Shown here: positions 11,836 to 22,600 of the stretch, one piece after another | Layout: the number at the start of each line of letters is the position of its first letter | Numbering within the stretch: the first letter of the stretch is position 1 | From: Balanoglossus misakiensis | Taxonomy: Eukaryota; Hemichordata | Assembly (NCBI GenBank): GCA_040954595.2 | Contig: CM082590.2 | Coordinates: forward strand, 6,944,001 to 7,008,000 | Direction of reading: 5' to 3' | Length of the DNA: 64,000 bases | Notes under the pieces: model-generated | What the model saw: only the letters and a program-made list of their open reading frames with translations | Told to the model about the DNA's origin: nothing | Database searches by the model: none | Translations under genes and position numbers: made by a program

Positions 11836-14064
11836 ATGGCAGCCAAAGAGTCCAAGTTCTTGGCGGAAATCGACACTAATTTTCTCTCCTGTACTATCTG
11901 CTCGGAGCGATACAAGAATGCTAAACAGCTACCGTGTCTGCACAGCTTCTGCGAGCCGTGTCTGGGGAAGCTGGCAGAGAAAAGTAGCGTCATAGCCTGT
12001 CCAATATGTCGGCGTTCATACCAACTTCCTGATAGTGGCGTGGCAGGTATCGGTGGCAATGCATTCGTCAACGAATTGGTGGAAGTGTTTGGAAAACGCG
12101 AAGAGGGAACCAACAGGTCCAGAAAATGCGAGAGCTGTGATCAGAATGAGATTACAAATCATTGCATCGAGTGTGATGTTAATATGTGCAGTAACTGCGC
12201 TCTTGCACATACTCGCTTGAAGGTGACAAAATCACACCGTCTGATGACCTTGGAAGAGTTCGAGTCTGCAAAGTCTGCTGACCTCGCTTCAGTTCAGCCA
12301 CCGATCTACTGTTCTGCTCACCCTAACTACGAAGTCGAATTCTACTGTGACACGTGCGACAAAGCTATCTGTCTCAAATGCACGGCTATAGATCATCCAA
12401 TCACCGAGCATAAATACAGATACTTGAAAGACGCAGCCACTGAATACTGCAAAGATCTGACAGAAGTAATCGACAAAGTGAAAGTGAAAGAAGACGAAGC
12501 CAGCCACAGCAAAGCCGTCGTCACGGAGACGGCTGAATCTCTCGACAGCTGTTATCAGACAGAGAACAAGAAAATGAAAGAACACATCCAGAAAACAATC
12601 GATGACGTCACTCGCATGATTCGTGAAAATGGTGACAAACTTCTTGGAGAGCTGAAAGATGAATACGATAGAAGGAAAGTCAACTTAAATGCACAACTGA
12701 AAGAACTGGAGTTTGCAGAGAGTGACATGTCAAATGCAAGAGAGTATGCTGAGAAACTGATGCATTTTGGGAATGCAGCCCAGTTGATGTCAGCCAGGAA
12801 AGGGATTGCCACTCAAATGGAAGAATTGCTGAGAATGGAGACGAAAATTGACCCGACTGAGACTGACTACATGGAGTTCAAACCATATGATGATTTCTGT
12901 AGAACAAAAACTGTGGGTGTAATATCCACATCAAATCCTGTACCAGCTGATAACTGCAGTCTGGTTGATGTTCCCGAATTTACAAGAGTTGATGAAGATA
13001 TCGCCATCACCCTAGCAACAGAGGTCAAGCAGAGAAAAGAAACGCCCAAAGAAGTAAAAGTCGAGGCAGTCTTGAAGAAACCAGACGACAGCCAAGAAGA
13101 CATGGAAACAACAAATAATGGTGATGGAACATGGAGTTTGAAAACCCGTGCCAAGATGACAGGAAATCATGAAGTCTCAGTGTCGGTATCCAAGAAACCA
13201 GTCAAAGGGTCACCAGTTACAATCAATGTTATTCCACAGAAAGGTTTGATTTGTAAATTTGGTCAGGAAGGGTCAGGAGTAGGGCAGTTGAGTAATCCAG
13301 GGGGAGTCATGGTAACCAGGGGTGGCAATGTTAGGGTGTGTGATAGTGATAATAATAGATTACAGACATTCACACAACATGGCCAACATAGATGTACAAC
13401 CACGTTCAGTAATATTTCAACCACAGTTTATCCAAAGTTTTCAGCTGCATCAGAGGATGGAAGTATCTTTACTACTGATGACAGTGGTAAGCAAGTAATC
13501 GTGCATGATGAGAATGGTAGAGTGATGCGTTGTTTCGGCAAAGGTGTGATTCAATCCCCGCGCGGAATTGCGATACATCCTGTCAATGGGAGGGTCTATG
13601 TAGTCAATTATGGGATTGGGGGTCACTGTGTACACATCTACAACCAGAATGGTGATCATTACAAGTCTTTTGGCACTCAAGGGCACAGTCAGATGTCCTA
13701 CCCTGTAGGCATCAGTATTGATGCTGCAGGGAAAGTGTTTGAATCAGATAATTGCAATCACCGTATTCAAGTGTTTGATGCTGAGGGTGGATATCTGTAC
13801 AGCTTTGGAAGTCCCGGGTCAGGTGATAATCAGATGAGATACCCCTATGGGATATCACATGACAGTGATGGCAACGTGTATGTGTGTGATTACTGGAATC
13901 ACAGAGTGATGAAGTATGAGTCAGATGGTCAATTCATTGGTCGCATAGACAGTGATGATGATAGGGTAGAATTTCCACAAGGTATCTGTGTGACCGATGA
14001 CAAGCCATTTGGCAATGTTATCGTGTCTAGTGGGAACGGATATGTGAAGGTGTTTGCTCAGTGA
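11836..14064 (+). CDS. TRIM-NHL protein, array copy 3
   Basis: 742 residues, one exon. RING and both B-boxes are intact. The filamin-like variable stretch is E-T-P-K-E with V-K-V after it. Two indels of whole codons fall in the propeller: two residues are lost at the start of blade 4 (after S-Q, also missing in copy 4) and two are gained in the blade 3 loop, which reads N-Y-G-I-G-G and also loses the usual aspartate. Other signature residues: blade 1 L-S-N before and G after the proline, then S-D; blade 2 Y-P-K; blade 4 S-Y/V and N-C, with E-S-D for V-S-D; blade 5 R-Y/Y and Y-W; blade 6 E-F/Q and G-N-G. This is the most altered propeller of the set, yet it stays open. Confidence 0.93.
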   Translation: MAAKESKFLAEIDTNFLSCTICSERYKNAKQLPCLHSFCEPCLGKLAEKSSVIACPICRRSYQLPDSGVAGIGGNAFVNELVEVFGKREEGTNRSRKCESCDQNEITNHCIECDVNMCSNCALAHTRLKVTKSHRLMTLEEFESAKSADLASVQPPIYCSAHPNYEVEFYCDTCDKAICLKCTAIDHPITEHKYRYLKDAATEYCKDLTEVIDKVKVKEDEASHSKAVVTETAESLDSCYQTENKKMKEHIQKTIDDVTRMIRENGDKLLGELKDEYDRRKVNLNAQLKELEFAESDMSNAREYAEKLMHFGNAAQLMSARKGIATQMEELLRMETKIDPTETDYMEFKPYDDFCRTKTVGVISTSNPVPADNCSLVDVPEFTRVDEDIAITLATEVKQRKETPKEVKVEAVLKKPDDSQEDMETTNNGDGTWSLKTRAKMTGNHEVSVSVSKKPVKGSPVTINVIPQKGLICKFGQEGSGVGQLSNPGGVMVTRGGNVRVCDSDNNRLQTFTQHGQHRCTTTFSNISTTVYPKFSAASEDGSIFTTDDSGKQVIVHDENGRVMRCFGKGVIQSPRGIAIHPVNGRVYVVNYGIGGHCVHIYNQNGDHYKSFGTQGHSQMSYPVGISIDAAGKVFESDNCNHRIQVFDAEGGYLYSFGSPGSGDNQMRYPYGISHDSDGNVYVCDYWNHRVMKYESDGQFIGRIDSDDDRVEFPQGICVTDDKPFGNVIVSSGNGYVKVFAQ

Positions 14065-16364
14065 AGTGAGAGTGAAGTGTGGAAGGAAATCAAAATGGCG
14101 AGACATGCCAACAGAGAACGCCCTCCTGTGTTTGTTGTGAAGACATAAAACCATAGCAACACAAGAAAAACAAATATCTACGCTATAAATTAAGACACCT
14201 AATATTGCCAACAAAATTGAATCAGTCCTTTACTTAGAACCCATGGACCTCACAAATTCTAAACTGTATTTTTTATAGTTAAAGTATCTTTAAGTTAACT
14301 TTTTTCAAGTTTAAACAGAACTAGATCACCATGGAAAAGAATTCTTATTGTAACAAAAGATAATATTAATTGCTGAATATTGACTTTAAATAATAATTTT
14401 TGTACAAAAAAATGTCAATGTCAGTCTTCTGATAATGAAAGCGTACTTAGCCGCTAATTAATTTGAGAGGAATCAATGTTGGGAGGTGATTTTTTTGAGG
14501 TAGAACGTTAATTTCTGTGTGGGTTCAACTATTTCTTATATATCTTTTGATTACTCTAAGAATTTGTATAATTTGTATATTTTATTGTGTTTGCTATATA
14601 AACAAGGTTGTATATTTGTTCAAAATTTGTGCTTGTAACATTTTATTAATTTGAAACTGTATTATCCTACAAGTGATTTTATAATCAGTACATATATTTG
14701 CTACCTATTCGAATAACAGTACTAAACATGTAATTTGTTTGATTTGATTATGTTTGTACAATATTTCTTCTTGCAACATTTTATCAGTTTGAAACTCTCT
14801 CATCCTACAAGTGATTTTATAATCAGTTCATCTCTGCTACATGTTTGAATAACAATACGAAACCTGGAGTGTGTTTGATTTGATTTTTTTAAAAAATTGA
14901 TTATTAAAGAGATTTGATTTGCAAATCCAGAATATTTGTCAATGAGTCACTACTCACTGTGAAGAGAGGATTGTGTGGGGTTGAAGAACAATTTTGGAGC
15001 GATAAAACGGGCTGACTGAATTCTTATATGAATGCAGTTCCCATTTTCAAACAAGTTTAAAATGTTAAATGAAAATTAGAACAGTATAGGGCGTACACAA
15101 GATGCCCGGGTCTGTACTCAAAAACGACGGTTATGAGACGCACTGTCAATTTTCGTGTCATTAGCAGGATTGAGCTTGTGTGTGTGTTCGTGTGTGCATT
15201 TTTGTGTGTGTGCGTGTGCATGTGCGTCCGTGCATGCCAAACTTGAACCCCATAATTAGGTGTAAGCCTACAGTGTTTGAGTGAAGGCCCTGTCATTATG
15301 TGCACGCTCCTTTTGCTTTCAATTTACATTTAATGCTGCATTCATTCAAAACAATTCAACTTTATACCTGCGTTGCTATTCACTCCATGCAGGCCTATGT
15401 ATTTGAAAACAAAAAGTGAAACTAAGAATATTGGATCGTGAGCTCCCTGTGGTTTGAGAAATCTGGCAAGCCTTGTACAGAGAGAAGAGACAAATGTATA
15501 GAAACACAGTTTTCTAAAGATTGACCGATACTTGCATCCAACGTCCAACCTGTTTTAGTGACGTAGACACTCAGCATAGGGCTGAAGTGGCGAGCGACCT
15601 CTGGGTCGAGCGTCATTGACAGTACGAGACATTGCCATGGAAACAGTGAGTAAAACGACACAAGCGGTTGACGATAGTCTACGTCCACTAAGTATCGCAG
15701 AAAATAAGTCTTTGGAGAATTCGTTCATGTTTGTGGTCTGTTCCTGAATGGGTTTTTGAATACTCAACGCAAGAGTTCAAACGAGGTCAGGGCTCTTTGC
15801 GCGTTCAATTCTGTTCACACCACAGGCGCTCGTAATATTCTTGTGATAGTAATCTTTATGTCTTTATTACTCTTTAATTCAATAAAACACATGGCCATAG
15901 CCACTTGGTCGTTTATACTTGTACTGTACTATCATGTACTTTGATTCTGTATTTAATAGGCAAGTCATAAAGACATTCTACATATATGACTATCACAACA
16001 TTATTACCAGCGCCTGTGGTTCACACTAGACTATGGGCTGGGGACTATGTGTCAGATATATAATGGTACTTTGATCAAAACCACCAAAAATTACTTTCTG
16101 GAACACATTTCATTTCATTTTCCGGACGCATACTGTGTCAGATATACAATAGTTCCATAAGAACAATGTAATGCTATCTAATCAATCTCCCAGACCCCCA
16201 CCCACCACAGTTATCAAGTGGTCCAGCCGTTAGTTCAAACGAGGTCATCGCTATCGCTCATTCACTTCTGTTCACACTAGACTATATGCGCCGGGGGCGG
16301 GGCTTATCATATACGCATGCCAAACCTTTGACAGTTCAGTAAACATTGCACTACGGGGAACAGG
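14065..16364. repeat. Array spacer between copies 3 and 4
   Basis: The minisatellite is short, at about 14,630-14,890. The (TG)n tract at about 15,176-15,234 is also short and broken by other bases. The rest is the common spacer. No gene seen. Confidence 0.8.
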
Positions 16365-16370
16365 TATATA
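15774..16370 (+). promoter_or_regulatory. Promoter module of copy 4
   Basis: DR4-like sites at 15774-15789 and 16232-16247. TATATA at 16365-16370. The GC-rich stretch before the TATA-like box differs slightly from other copies (gccgggggcgggg at about 16,288). Confidence 0.4.
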
Positions 16371-16454
16371 CACCAGACTTCGTGGAATCGCGTCACATGA
16401 TTTCTGTACTGGTACACACAGGTACAGAAAGGCGTTCACCTCACATCAACAGCT

Positions 16455-18674
16455 ATGGCAGCCAAAGAGTCCAAGTTCTTGGCGGAAATCGACACTAATT
16501 TTCTCTCCTGTACTATCTGCTCGGAGCGATACAAGAATGCTAAACAGCTACCGTGTCTGCACAGCTTCTGCGAGCCGTGTCTGGGGAAGCTGGCAGAGAA
16601 AAGTAGCGTCATAGCCTGTCCAATATGTCGGCGTTCATACCAACTTCCTGATAGTGGCGTGGCAGGTATCGGTGGCAATGCATTCGTCAACGAATTGGTG
16701 GAACTGTTTGGAAAACGCGAAGAGGGAACCAACAGGTCCAGAAAATGCGAGAGCTGTGATCAGAATGAGATTACAAATCATTGCATCGAGTGTGATGTTA
16801 ATATGTGCAGTAACTGCACTGTTGCACATACTCGCTTGAAGGTGACAAAATCACACCGTCTGATGACCTTGGAAGAGTTCGAGTCTGCAAAGTCCGCTGA
16901 CCTCGCTTCAGTTCAGCCACCGATCTACTGTTCTGCTCACCCTAACTACGAAGTCGAATTCTACTGTGACACGTGCGACAAAGCTATCTGTCACAAATGC
17001 ACGGCTATAGATCATCCAATCACCGAGCATAAATACAGATACTTGAAAGACGCAGCCACTGAATACTGCAAAGATCTGACAAAAGTAATCGACAAAGTGA
17101 AAGTGAAAGAAGATGAAGCCAGCCACAGCAAAGCCGTTGTCACGGAGACGGCCGAATCTCTCGACAGCTGTTATCAGACAGAGAACAAGAAAATGAAAGA
17201 ACACATCCAGAAAACAATCAATGACGTCACTCGCATGATTCGTGAAAATGGTGACAAACTTCTTGGAGAGCTGAAAGATGAATACGATAGAAGGAAAGTC
17301 AACTTAAATGCACAACTGAAAGAACTGGAGTTTGCAGAGAGTGACATGTCAAATGCAAGAGAGTATGCTGAGAAACTGATGCATTATGGGAATGCAGCGC
17401 AGTTGATGTCAGTCAGGAAAGGGATTGCCACTCAAATGAAAGAATTGCTGAGAATGGAGACGAAAATTCACCCGACTGAGACTGACCACATGGAGTTCAA
17501 ACCAAGTGATGATTTCTGTAGAACAAAAACTGTGGGTGTAATATCCACATCCCGTGTCACAGCTGATAACTGCAGTCTGGTTGATGTTCCCGAATTTGCG
17601 AGAGTTGATGAAGATATCACCATCACCCTAGCAACAGAGGTCAAGCAGAGAAAAGAAGTGTACAGAGAAGTAAAAGTAGAGGCAGTCTTGAAGAAACCAG
17701 ACGACAGCCAAGAAGACATGGAAACAACAAATAATGGTGATGGAACATGGAGTTTGAAAACCCGTGCCAAGATGACAGGAAATCATGAAGTCTCAGTGTC
17801 GGTATCCAAGAAACCAGTCAAAGGGTCACCAGTTACAATCAATGTTATTCCACAGAAAGGTTTGATTTGTAAATTTGGTCAGAAAGGGTCAGGAGTAGGG
17901 CAGTTGAGTAATCCAAGGGGAGTCATGGCAACCAGGGGTGGCAATGTTAGGGTGTGTGATAGTAATAATAATAGATTACAGACATTCACTCAACATGGCC
18001 AACATAGATGTACAACCACTTTCAGTAATATTTCAACCACAGTTAGTCCAGTGTTTTCAGCTGCATCAGAGGATGGAAGTATCTTTACTACTGATATCAG
18101 TGGTATGCAAGTAATCATGCATGATGAGAATGGTAGAGTGATGAGTTGTTTCGGCAAAGGTGTGATTAAATCCCCGCGCGGAATTGCGATACATCCTGTC
18201 AATGGGAGGGTCTATGTTGTCGATAATGTGGGTCACTGTGTACACATCTACAACAAAAATGGTGATCATTACAAGTCTTTTGGCACTCAAGGGCAAAGTC
18301 AGATGTCCTCCCCTATAGGCATCAGTATTGATGCTGCAGGGAAAGTGTTTGTATCAGATCAAGGCAATCACCGTATTCAAGTGTTTGATGCTGAGGGTGG
18401 ATATCTGTACAGCTTTGGAAGTCTAGGGTCAGGTGATAATCAGATGAGAGGGCCCCTGGGAATATCACATGACAGTGATGGCAACGTGTATGTGTGTGAT
18501 CGCAATAATCACAGAGTGATGAAGTATGAGGCAGATGGTCAATTCATCGGTCGCATTGACAGTGATGATGATAAGGTAGAATCTCCAGCAGGTATCTGTG
18601 TGACCGATGACAAGCCATTTGGCAATGTTATCGTGTCTAGTGAGAACGGATATGTGAAGGTGTTTGCTCAGTGA
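16455..18674 (+). CDS. TRIM-NHL protein, array copy 4
   Basis: 739 residues, the shortest copy, because it lacks the two blade 4 residues also missing in copy 3. One exon, zinc ligands intact. B-box 2 has C-H-K-C where most copies have C-L-K-C, and B-box 1 has T-V-A-H. The filamin-like variable stretch is E-V-Y-R-E. Propeller signature: blade 1 L-S-N before and R after the proline, then S-N; blade 2 I548 for D; blade 3 K-S/R and N-V; blade 4 S-S/I and Q-G; blade 5 R-G/L and R-N; blade 6 E-S/A and E-N-G. Its 3' flank is diverged from copies 1-3 and matches that of copy 7, marking both as the last gene of a block. Confidence 0.93.
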   Translation: MAAKESKFLAEIDTNFLSCTICSERYKNAKQLPCLHSFCEPCLGKLAEKSSVIACPICRRSYQLPDSGVAGIGGNAFVNELVELFGKREEGTNRSRKCESCDQNEITNHCIECDVNMCSNCTVAHTRLKVTKSHRLMTLEEFESAKSADLASVQPPIYCSAHPNYEVEFYCDTCDKAICHKCTAIDHPITEHKYRYLKDAATEYCKDLTKVIDKVKVKEDEASHSKAVVTETAESLDSCYQTENKKMKEHIQKTINDVTRMIRENGDKLLGELKDEYDRRKVNLNAQLKELEFAESDMSNAREYAEKLMHYGNAAQLMSVRKGIATQMKELLRMETKIHPTETDHMEFKPSDDFCRTKTVGVISTSRVTADNCSLVDVPEFARVDEDITITLATEVKQRKEVYREVKVEAVLKKPDDSQEDMETTNNGDGTWSLKTRAKMTGNHEVSVSVSKKPVKGSPVTINVIPQKGLICKFGQKGSGVGQLSNPRGVMATRGGNVRVCDSNNNRLQTFTQHGQHRCTTTFSNISTTVSPVFSAASEDGSIFTTDISGMQVIMHDENGRVMSCFGKGVIKSPRGIAIHPVNGRVYVVDNVGHCVHIYNKNGDHYKSFGTQGQSQMSSPIGISIDAAGKVFVSDQGNHRIQVFDAEGGYLYSFGSLGSGDNQMRGPLGISHDSDGNVYVCDRNNHRVMKYEADGQFIGRIDSDDDKVESPAGICVTDDKPFGNVIVSSENGYVKVFAQ

Positions 18675-19571
18675 AGTGAGAGTGAAGTGTGGAAGGAAAT
18701 CAAAATGGTGAGACATGCCAACAGAGAACGCCCTCCTGTGTTTGTTGTGAAGACATAAAACCATAGCAACACAAGAAAAACTTGTATCTACGCTAAAATG
18801 CACTAATATAGCCGATAAATTGAATCAGTACATTATACTTAGTAACCATGGAGACCACAAACTCTAACCTTTATTGTTTTTTTATAGTTAATGTGTGATG
18901 ACTTTTTACAAGTTAAACAGAACTTATTATCACCATGGAAAATAAAGCTTATAGTGACTTTTGAACACAAAAAGACAACGTTAGTTTTCTGATAATGAAA
19001 ACTCACTTAACCGCCAATTAGATATATTTGAGAGAAATTAATGTTGGCAGCTGTTCTTTTTGGGTAAAATGTTTTGTGCGGGTTGTAACCTTTTTATATA
19101 TCTCTTGATTCCTCTGAAAATTTGTATAATTTGTATATTTTACGGTGTTTTCTATATAAACAAGAATGTAGGCCTATGTTTGTTCAAAATTTGTAATTGT
19201 AAAATTTTATAAATTTGAAACTGCATTATCCTACAACTGATTTCATAATCAGTACATATATTTCCTACCTATTCGAATAACAGTACTAAACATGTAATAT
19301 ATTTGATTTGATTAATATGTTTTGAAATTATGATTTGTTAATTATTAAACATATTTGATTTTTAATCCAGAATATATTGTGTCAGTGAGTCACTACTAAT
19401 GTGAATAGAAGCTGGTGTGGTTTAGAACAATTTCGGACCGATCAAAATTGCATTCTTGTAAGACACGCTGTCAGTGTTCGTGTCATTGGCAATTTTGAGA
19501 CAATTTAGTGTGTGTGTGGGGGGGGGGCATGTATGTATGTATGTATTTGCATATGAATAAATTCAACTTAC
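18675..19571. repeat. Block-end spacer after copy 4, joined to the M1 fragment
   Basis: A diverged version of the array 3' flank and spacer, with one minisatellite repeat at about 19,190-19,330, shared with the stretch after copy 7 (36,847-37,684). Array-type sequence stops at the (TG)n tract near 19,500. It passes directly through GTGTGTGTG, poly-G and an ATGT microsatellite into an intron of the aminopeptidase fragment. The duplication junction therefore lies in simple repeat. Confidence 0.75.
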
Positions 19572-19841
19572 TATGTCCCAGGAAGGTTCAAGTTCCGCTA
19601 ACGCAATGTACATAAAGAAAGTTGCAAAGCCCTCCTTCAACCAAACGTCTTGCCACCACTTCATAGATACAAGATTTCCGAACCACTGAGACAGAGAAAG
19701 AAAAGTAAGCTTTAGTTGGAGTCATAGACACCTCGAGACTACTTGAATTCAATACAGTTTCACTTGCCCGATCGTTCCAACCAGTCAGACAGTCTGCAAG
19801 TCCGTTAGTCAACCATGCACGCAAGCAAACATTCAATTAAT

Positions 19842-19845
<4 letters not shown>

Positions 19846-19901
<56 letters not shown>

Positions 19902-19947
19902 AATCAATCAACCAAACACGCAATCAATCAATCAATCAATCAATCAA
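19846..19947. repeat. AATC tetranucleotide microsatellite
   Basis: About 100 bp of (AATC)n with small interruptions, in the last retained intron of aminopeptidase fragment A. The equivalent site in fragment B is expanded about fourfold. Confidence 0.95.
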
Positions 19948-20215
19948 ACAGACATCTGAACTGCACATGCTCAACTTTTCTGTTGAGAAACCCACCATCA
20001 GCATTGTTCCCACTTTTCAGAGAGACCCTGCCAATGGATACATTTTACATCAAAATAACTTGAAAAGTGATACAAAGTAACAATCACTTTGTTTGCAGTG
20101 ATGTTCATTGTAGCAGTTACACTTTGCGATTTCTTTGACTTGCTAGTTACCGTGTCCTATGGGACATATACCCGCAGTCGCAGACTGGACGATACCCACC
20201 CTTTGAACTTGTTGC

Positions 20216-20562
20216 AGGGACAATTAGTCTCTCTCTCTCTCGCTGCCCTTTTGCCATTAATTATGTTTGATACAAGACACCGTTTATGTTATTCTACATG
20301 TGGATATATAGTGAATCAACGTTCAACCACACACAACTTCCATCCTTCTTGTAGACACTAGGGTAAAAAACTCGCCAAAATGAAAAATTGTTCTCTACCA
20401 TTTATTCATTTTGGGCGAGTTTTTACTCTCATATCCTACAAGCAGGATGGAAGTTGTGTGTGGTTGTGTCTCATTCACCATATATCCACATGTACCGGTA
20501 GAATAACATAAACGGTGTCTTGTATCAAACATAATTAATGGAAAAAGGAGAGAGAGACTTTA
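20216..20562. mobile_element. Palindromic TTAA-type MITE (piggyBac-like), M1 fragment A intron
   Basis: Member of a ~340-bp family whose ends read AGGGACAAAGTCTCTCTC and whose body folds back on itself, including ACTCGCCAAAATGAATAA near the centre with its complement. The ends here are worn. The same insertion sits at the equivalent place in fragment B (40,105-40,445), so it predates the block duplication. Confidence 0.8.
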
Positions 20563-21360
20563 ATGTTATTCGACTAAAGGAGCATAGAGACAACAGTACA
20601 CCTTGTTCAATAAACATGGAAAAGTACATATAGAAAAGAAACTTTCAAAGCATCCAACATTTCCCAAGGATTGATCAGCTTACCATGTGGGAACATTCGT
20701 GTGCTGCTATTATTGCCGTATTGACTTCACTTTCCACGGATGGAGTTTGTGGATCGTACAGAGCCGATTTCTCAGAATATGTCACCAGTCCCCAGTTCTC
20801 CATGGCAGCGAATAAGTGGGTTGGCAAGGCAACATGGTCTGGAAGAGTACATAGTGATGAATTAACGTGAGTTGTGAGCTGTGTTTGGTAGTGTTCTCTG
20901 TCTGTCTGTCTGTCTTTTTGTCTGTCACCCCTCCCATCCCATCCCCTCGCCCTCCCTGCAATGGACACGGTCCTTATGGGTACAATTTTCAGGCTTCAGT
21001 ATAATATAACTTTTAGATTTTAGCAAAAATCCTCCATATATGTTTCAAGATGTATTAAAAATACTCGTCCAAACACTTAAGGCCACATCGTGATTCTCTG
21101 ACCTAGGGCCTACACCGATATTCGTCTGTATGCAAATATATAGTTCACCTACCCGATTTCAGAATCACCTCTCCCTGGTTGAAATACGATTCAAAGAATA
21201 GTAAACTGCGATCTGCTATGTCCAGCAACCAGTCCATTTGATCGATGACGTCAGAACGCGCCCACACTCGAACCTTTGTGTAAAAGAAATGGATATTCAT
21301 GTACAATAAGACACAAGGAATCTGTGACTACATACCGGTAGATAGCCAAGTAGACACAGA

Positions 21361-21361
21361 T

Positions 21362-21445
<84 letters not shown>

Positions 21446-21470
21446 ACTGTCTGTGACGTCTATCTGTCTG

Positions 21471-21549
<79 letters not shown>
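21361..21549. repeat. (CTAT)n/(CT)n microsatellite
   Basis: About 190 bp of CTAT repeats around a (CT)n core in an aminopeptidase intron. The copy in fragment B (41,231-41,308) is much shorter. Confidence 0.95.
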
Positions 21550-22600
21550 GTTTACTATCTGTCTGTCCATCCATCTGTCCATCCTCATTGGATTTGCTCA
21601 ACACTTTATTCAATTTCCGTGAATTTGGGTAAATATTCTTGTCAATGGATAAACGACAAAATTTCATTACTAATACTAGGGTGAGTAAAGGTATGTACCT
21701 CAAATCCATCGGGGCGTGTACGTTGATGTGAACGGTAGTCGCTGTTGAGAAGAGCAAATCCCAAGATGTATGTTGACATTTTGGGAGTGGTCTTACAGGT
21801 GTCTCTCTGCCAGCCACTTGATAGGATACCGCGGGTGTCTAATTCCACCTGGGTGTTACACAGAGCTGTGTATGTCTCCGGGTGTTCTATAGTCACCAGG
21901 AAGACAGCTTTCATCCACGGTTCGTCGAAACATGGAAAGGCTTTCCGGGCAAACATTGGTGAGAACTGCGATGCAATTACTTTCCTGTGAAAACAAACAA
22001 ATAAACAACCAACCAAACATTAAAGCAAGCAAGAAAGCAACAAACAAACAAACGTTACGCGCCCCATGGACAGATCTTCAGTAAAGAATGATAGCCCTCC
22101 CAAACTTTATGTTGTACGAATACCTCAATTTGTATGGTGTGTACTCTTGTTGGGTATTTTGCATAATTAAATGCTGATATATTTGTTTTCAATATAAAAT
22201 ATCATTTACATTCAGTAGACTGAAGCAACCATATTTTCAGTGTTATATTATTTTTTTATTTATTTCAATCATTGAATTTAGTGCAAAAAGACTTACCATT
22301 GTTTACCGTGTCCATCCATGTATTCACTGATGTACAATCCTGTCATATCTCGCTTTAGTTGCCCCTGGAAACCGCTGATAGAAATCCGATAATCGGTACT
22401 CTCAATTAGTTCTTCTTCCATTTCTATGACGTAATACTGGTATCTGTCGAAATAAAATTGGGATTTTATCTCCAGTGGTTCATTGTAACTTTCAGCAGAT
22501 ACAGTCACCTGGTTTGGGTCGATTGTTAAGCGTGTAGGATGATGTATTCTGTGTCTTCTTCGCATGTCACGGTGATCGCTACCGAGCCCACAAGTTTTAA

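Larger units (their letters stand above)
19572..22600 (-). pseudogene. M1-family zinc aminopeptidase fragment A
   Basis: Five exons on the minus strand with consensus splice sites: 22,297-about 22,600, 21,699-21,984, 21,153-21,273, 20,684-20,838 and 19,572-19,685. In order they encode the N-terminal beta domain, the A-F-P-C-F-D-E-P motif, the A-M-E-N-W-G-L substrate-binding motif and the zinc site HECSH-x18-E (split after HECSHM; the next exon starts W-F-G-N-L and ends W-L-K-E-G-F-A). The family cleaves N-terminal residues from peptides. The gene is incomplete. The start of the protein and the whole C-terminal helical domain are missing, and both ends run into array sequence. In the first exon, G-S-V-A-I-T-V-T and Y-I-I-L-H-A are followed by L-T-I-D-P in another frame (near 22,530), so this exon is frameshifted. 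Later exons are open. Most likely a gene fragment carried along by segmental duplication. Confidence 0.8.

Noticed and set aside
22293-22565. An ATG start for aminopeptidase fragment A at 22,565
   Set aside because: Family motifs continue upstream in another frame, so this ATG is an accident of the frameshift and not a true start.
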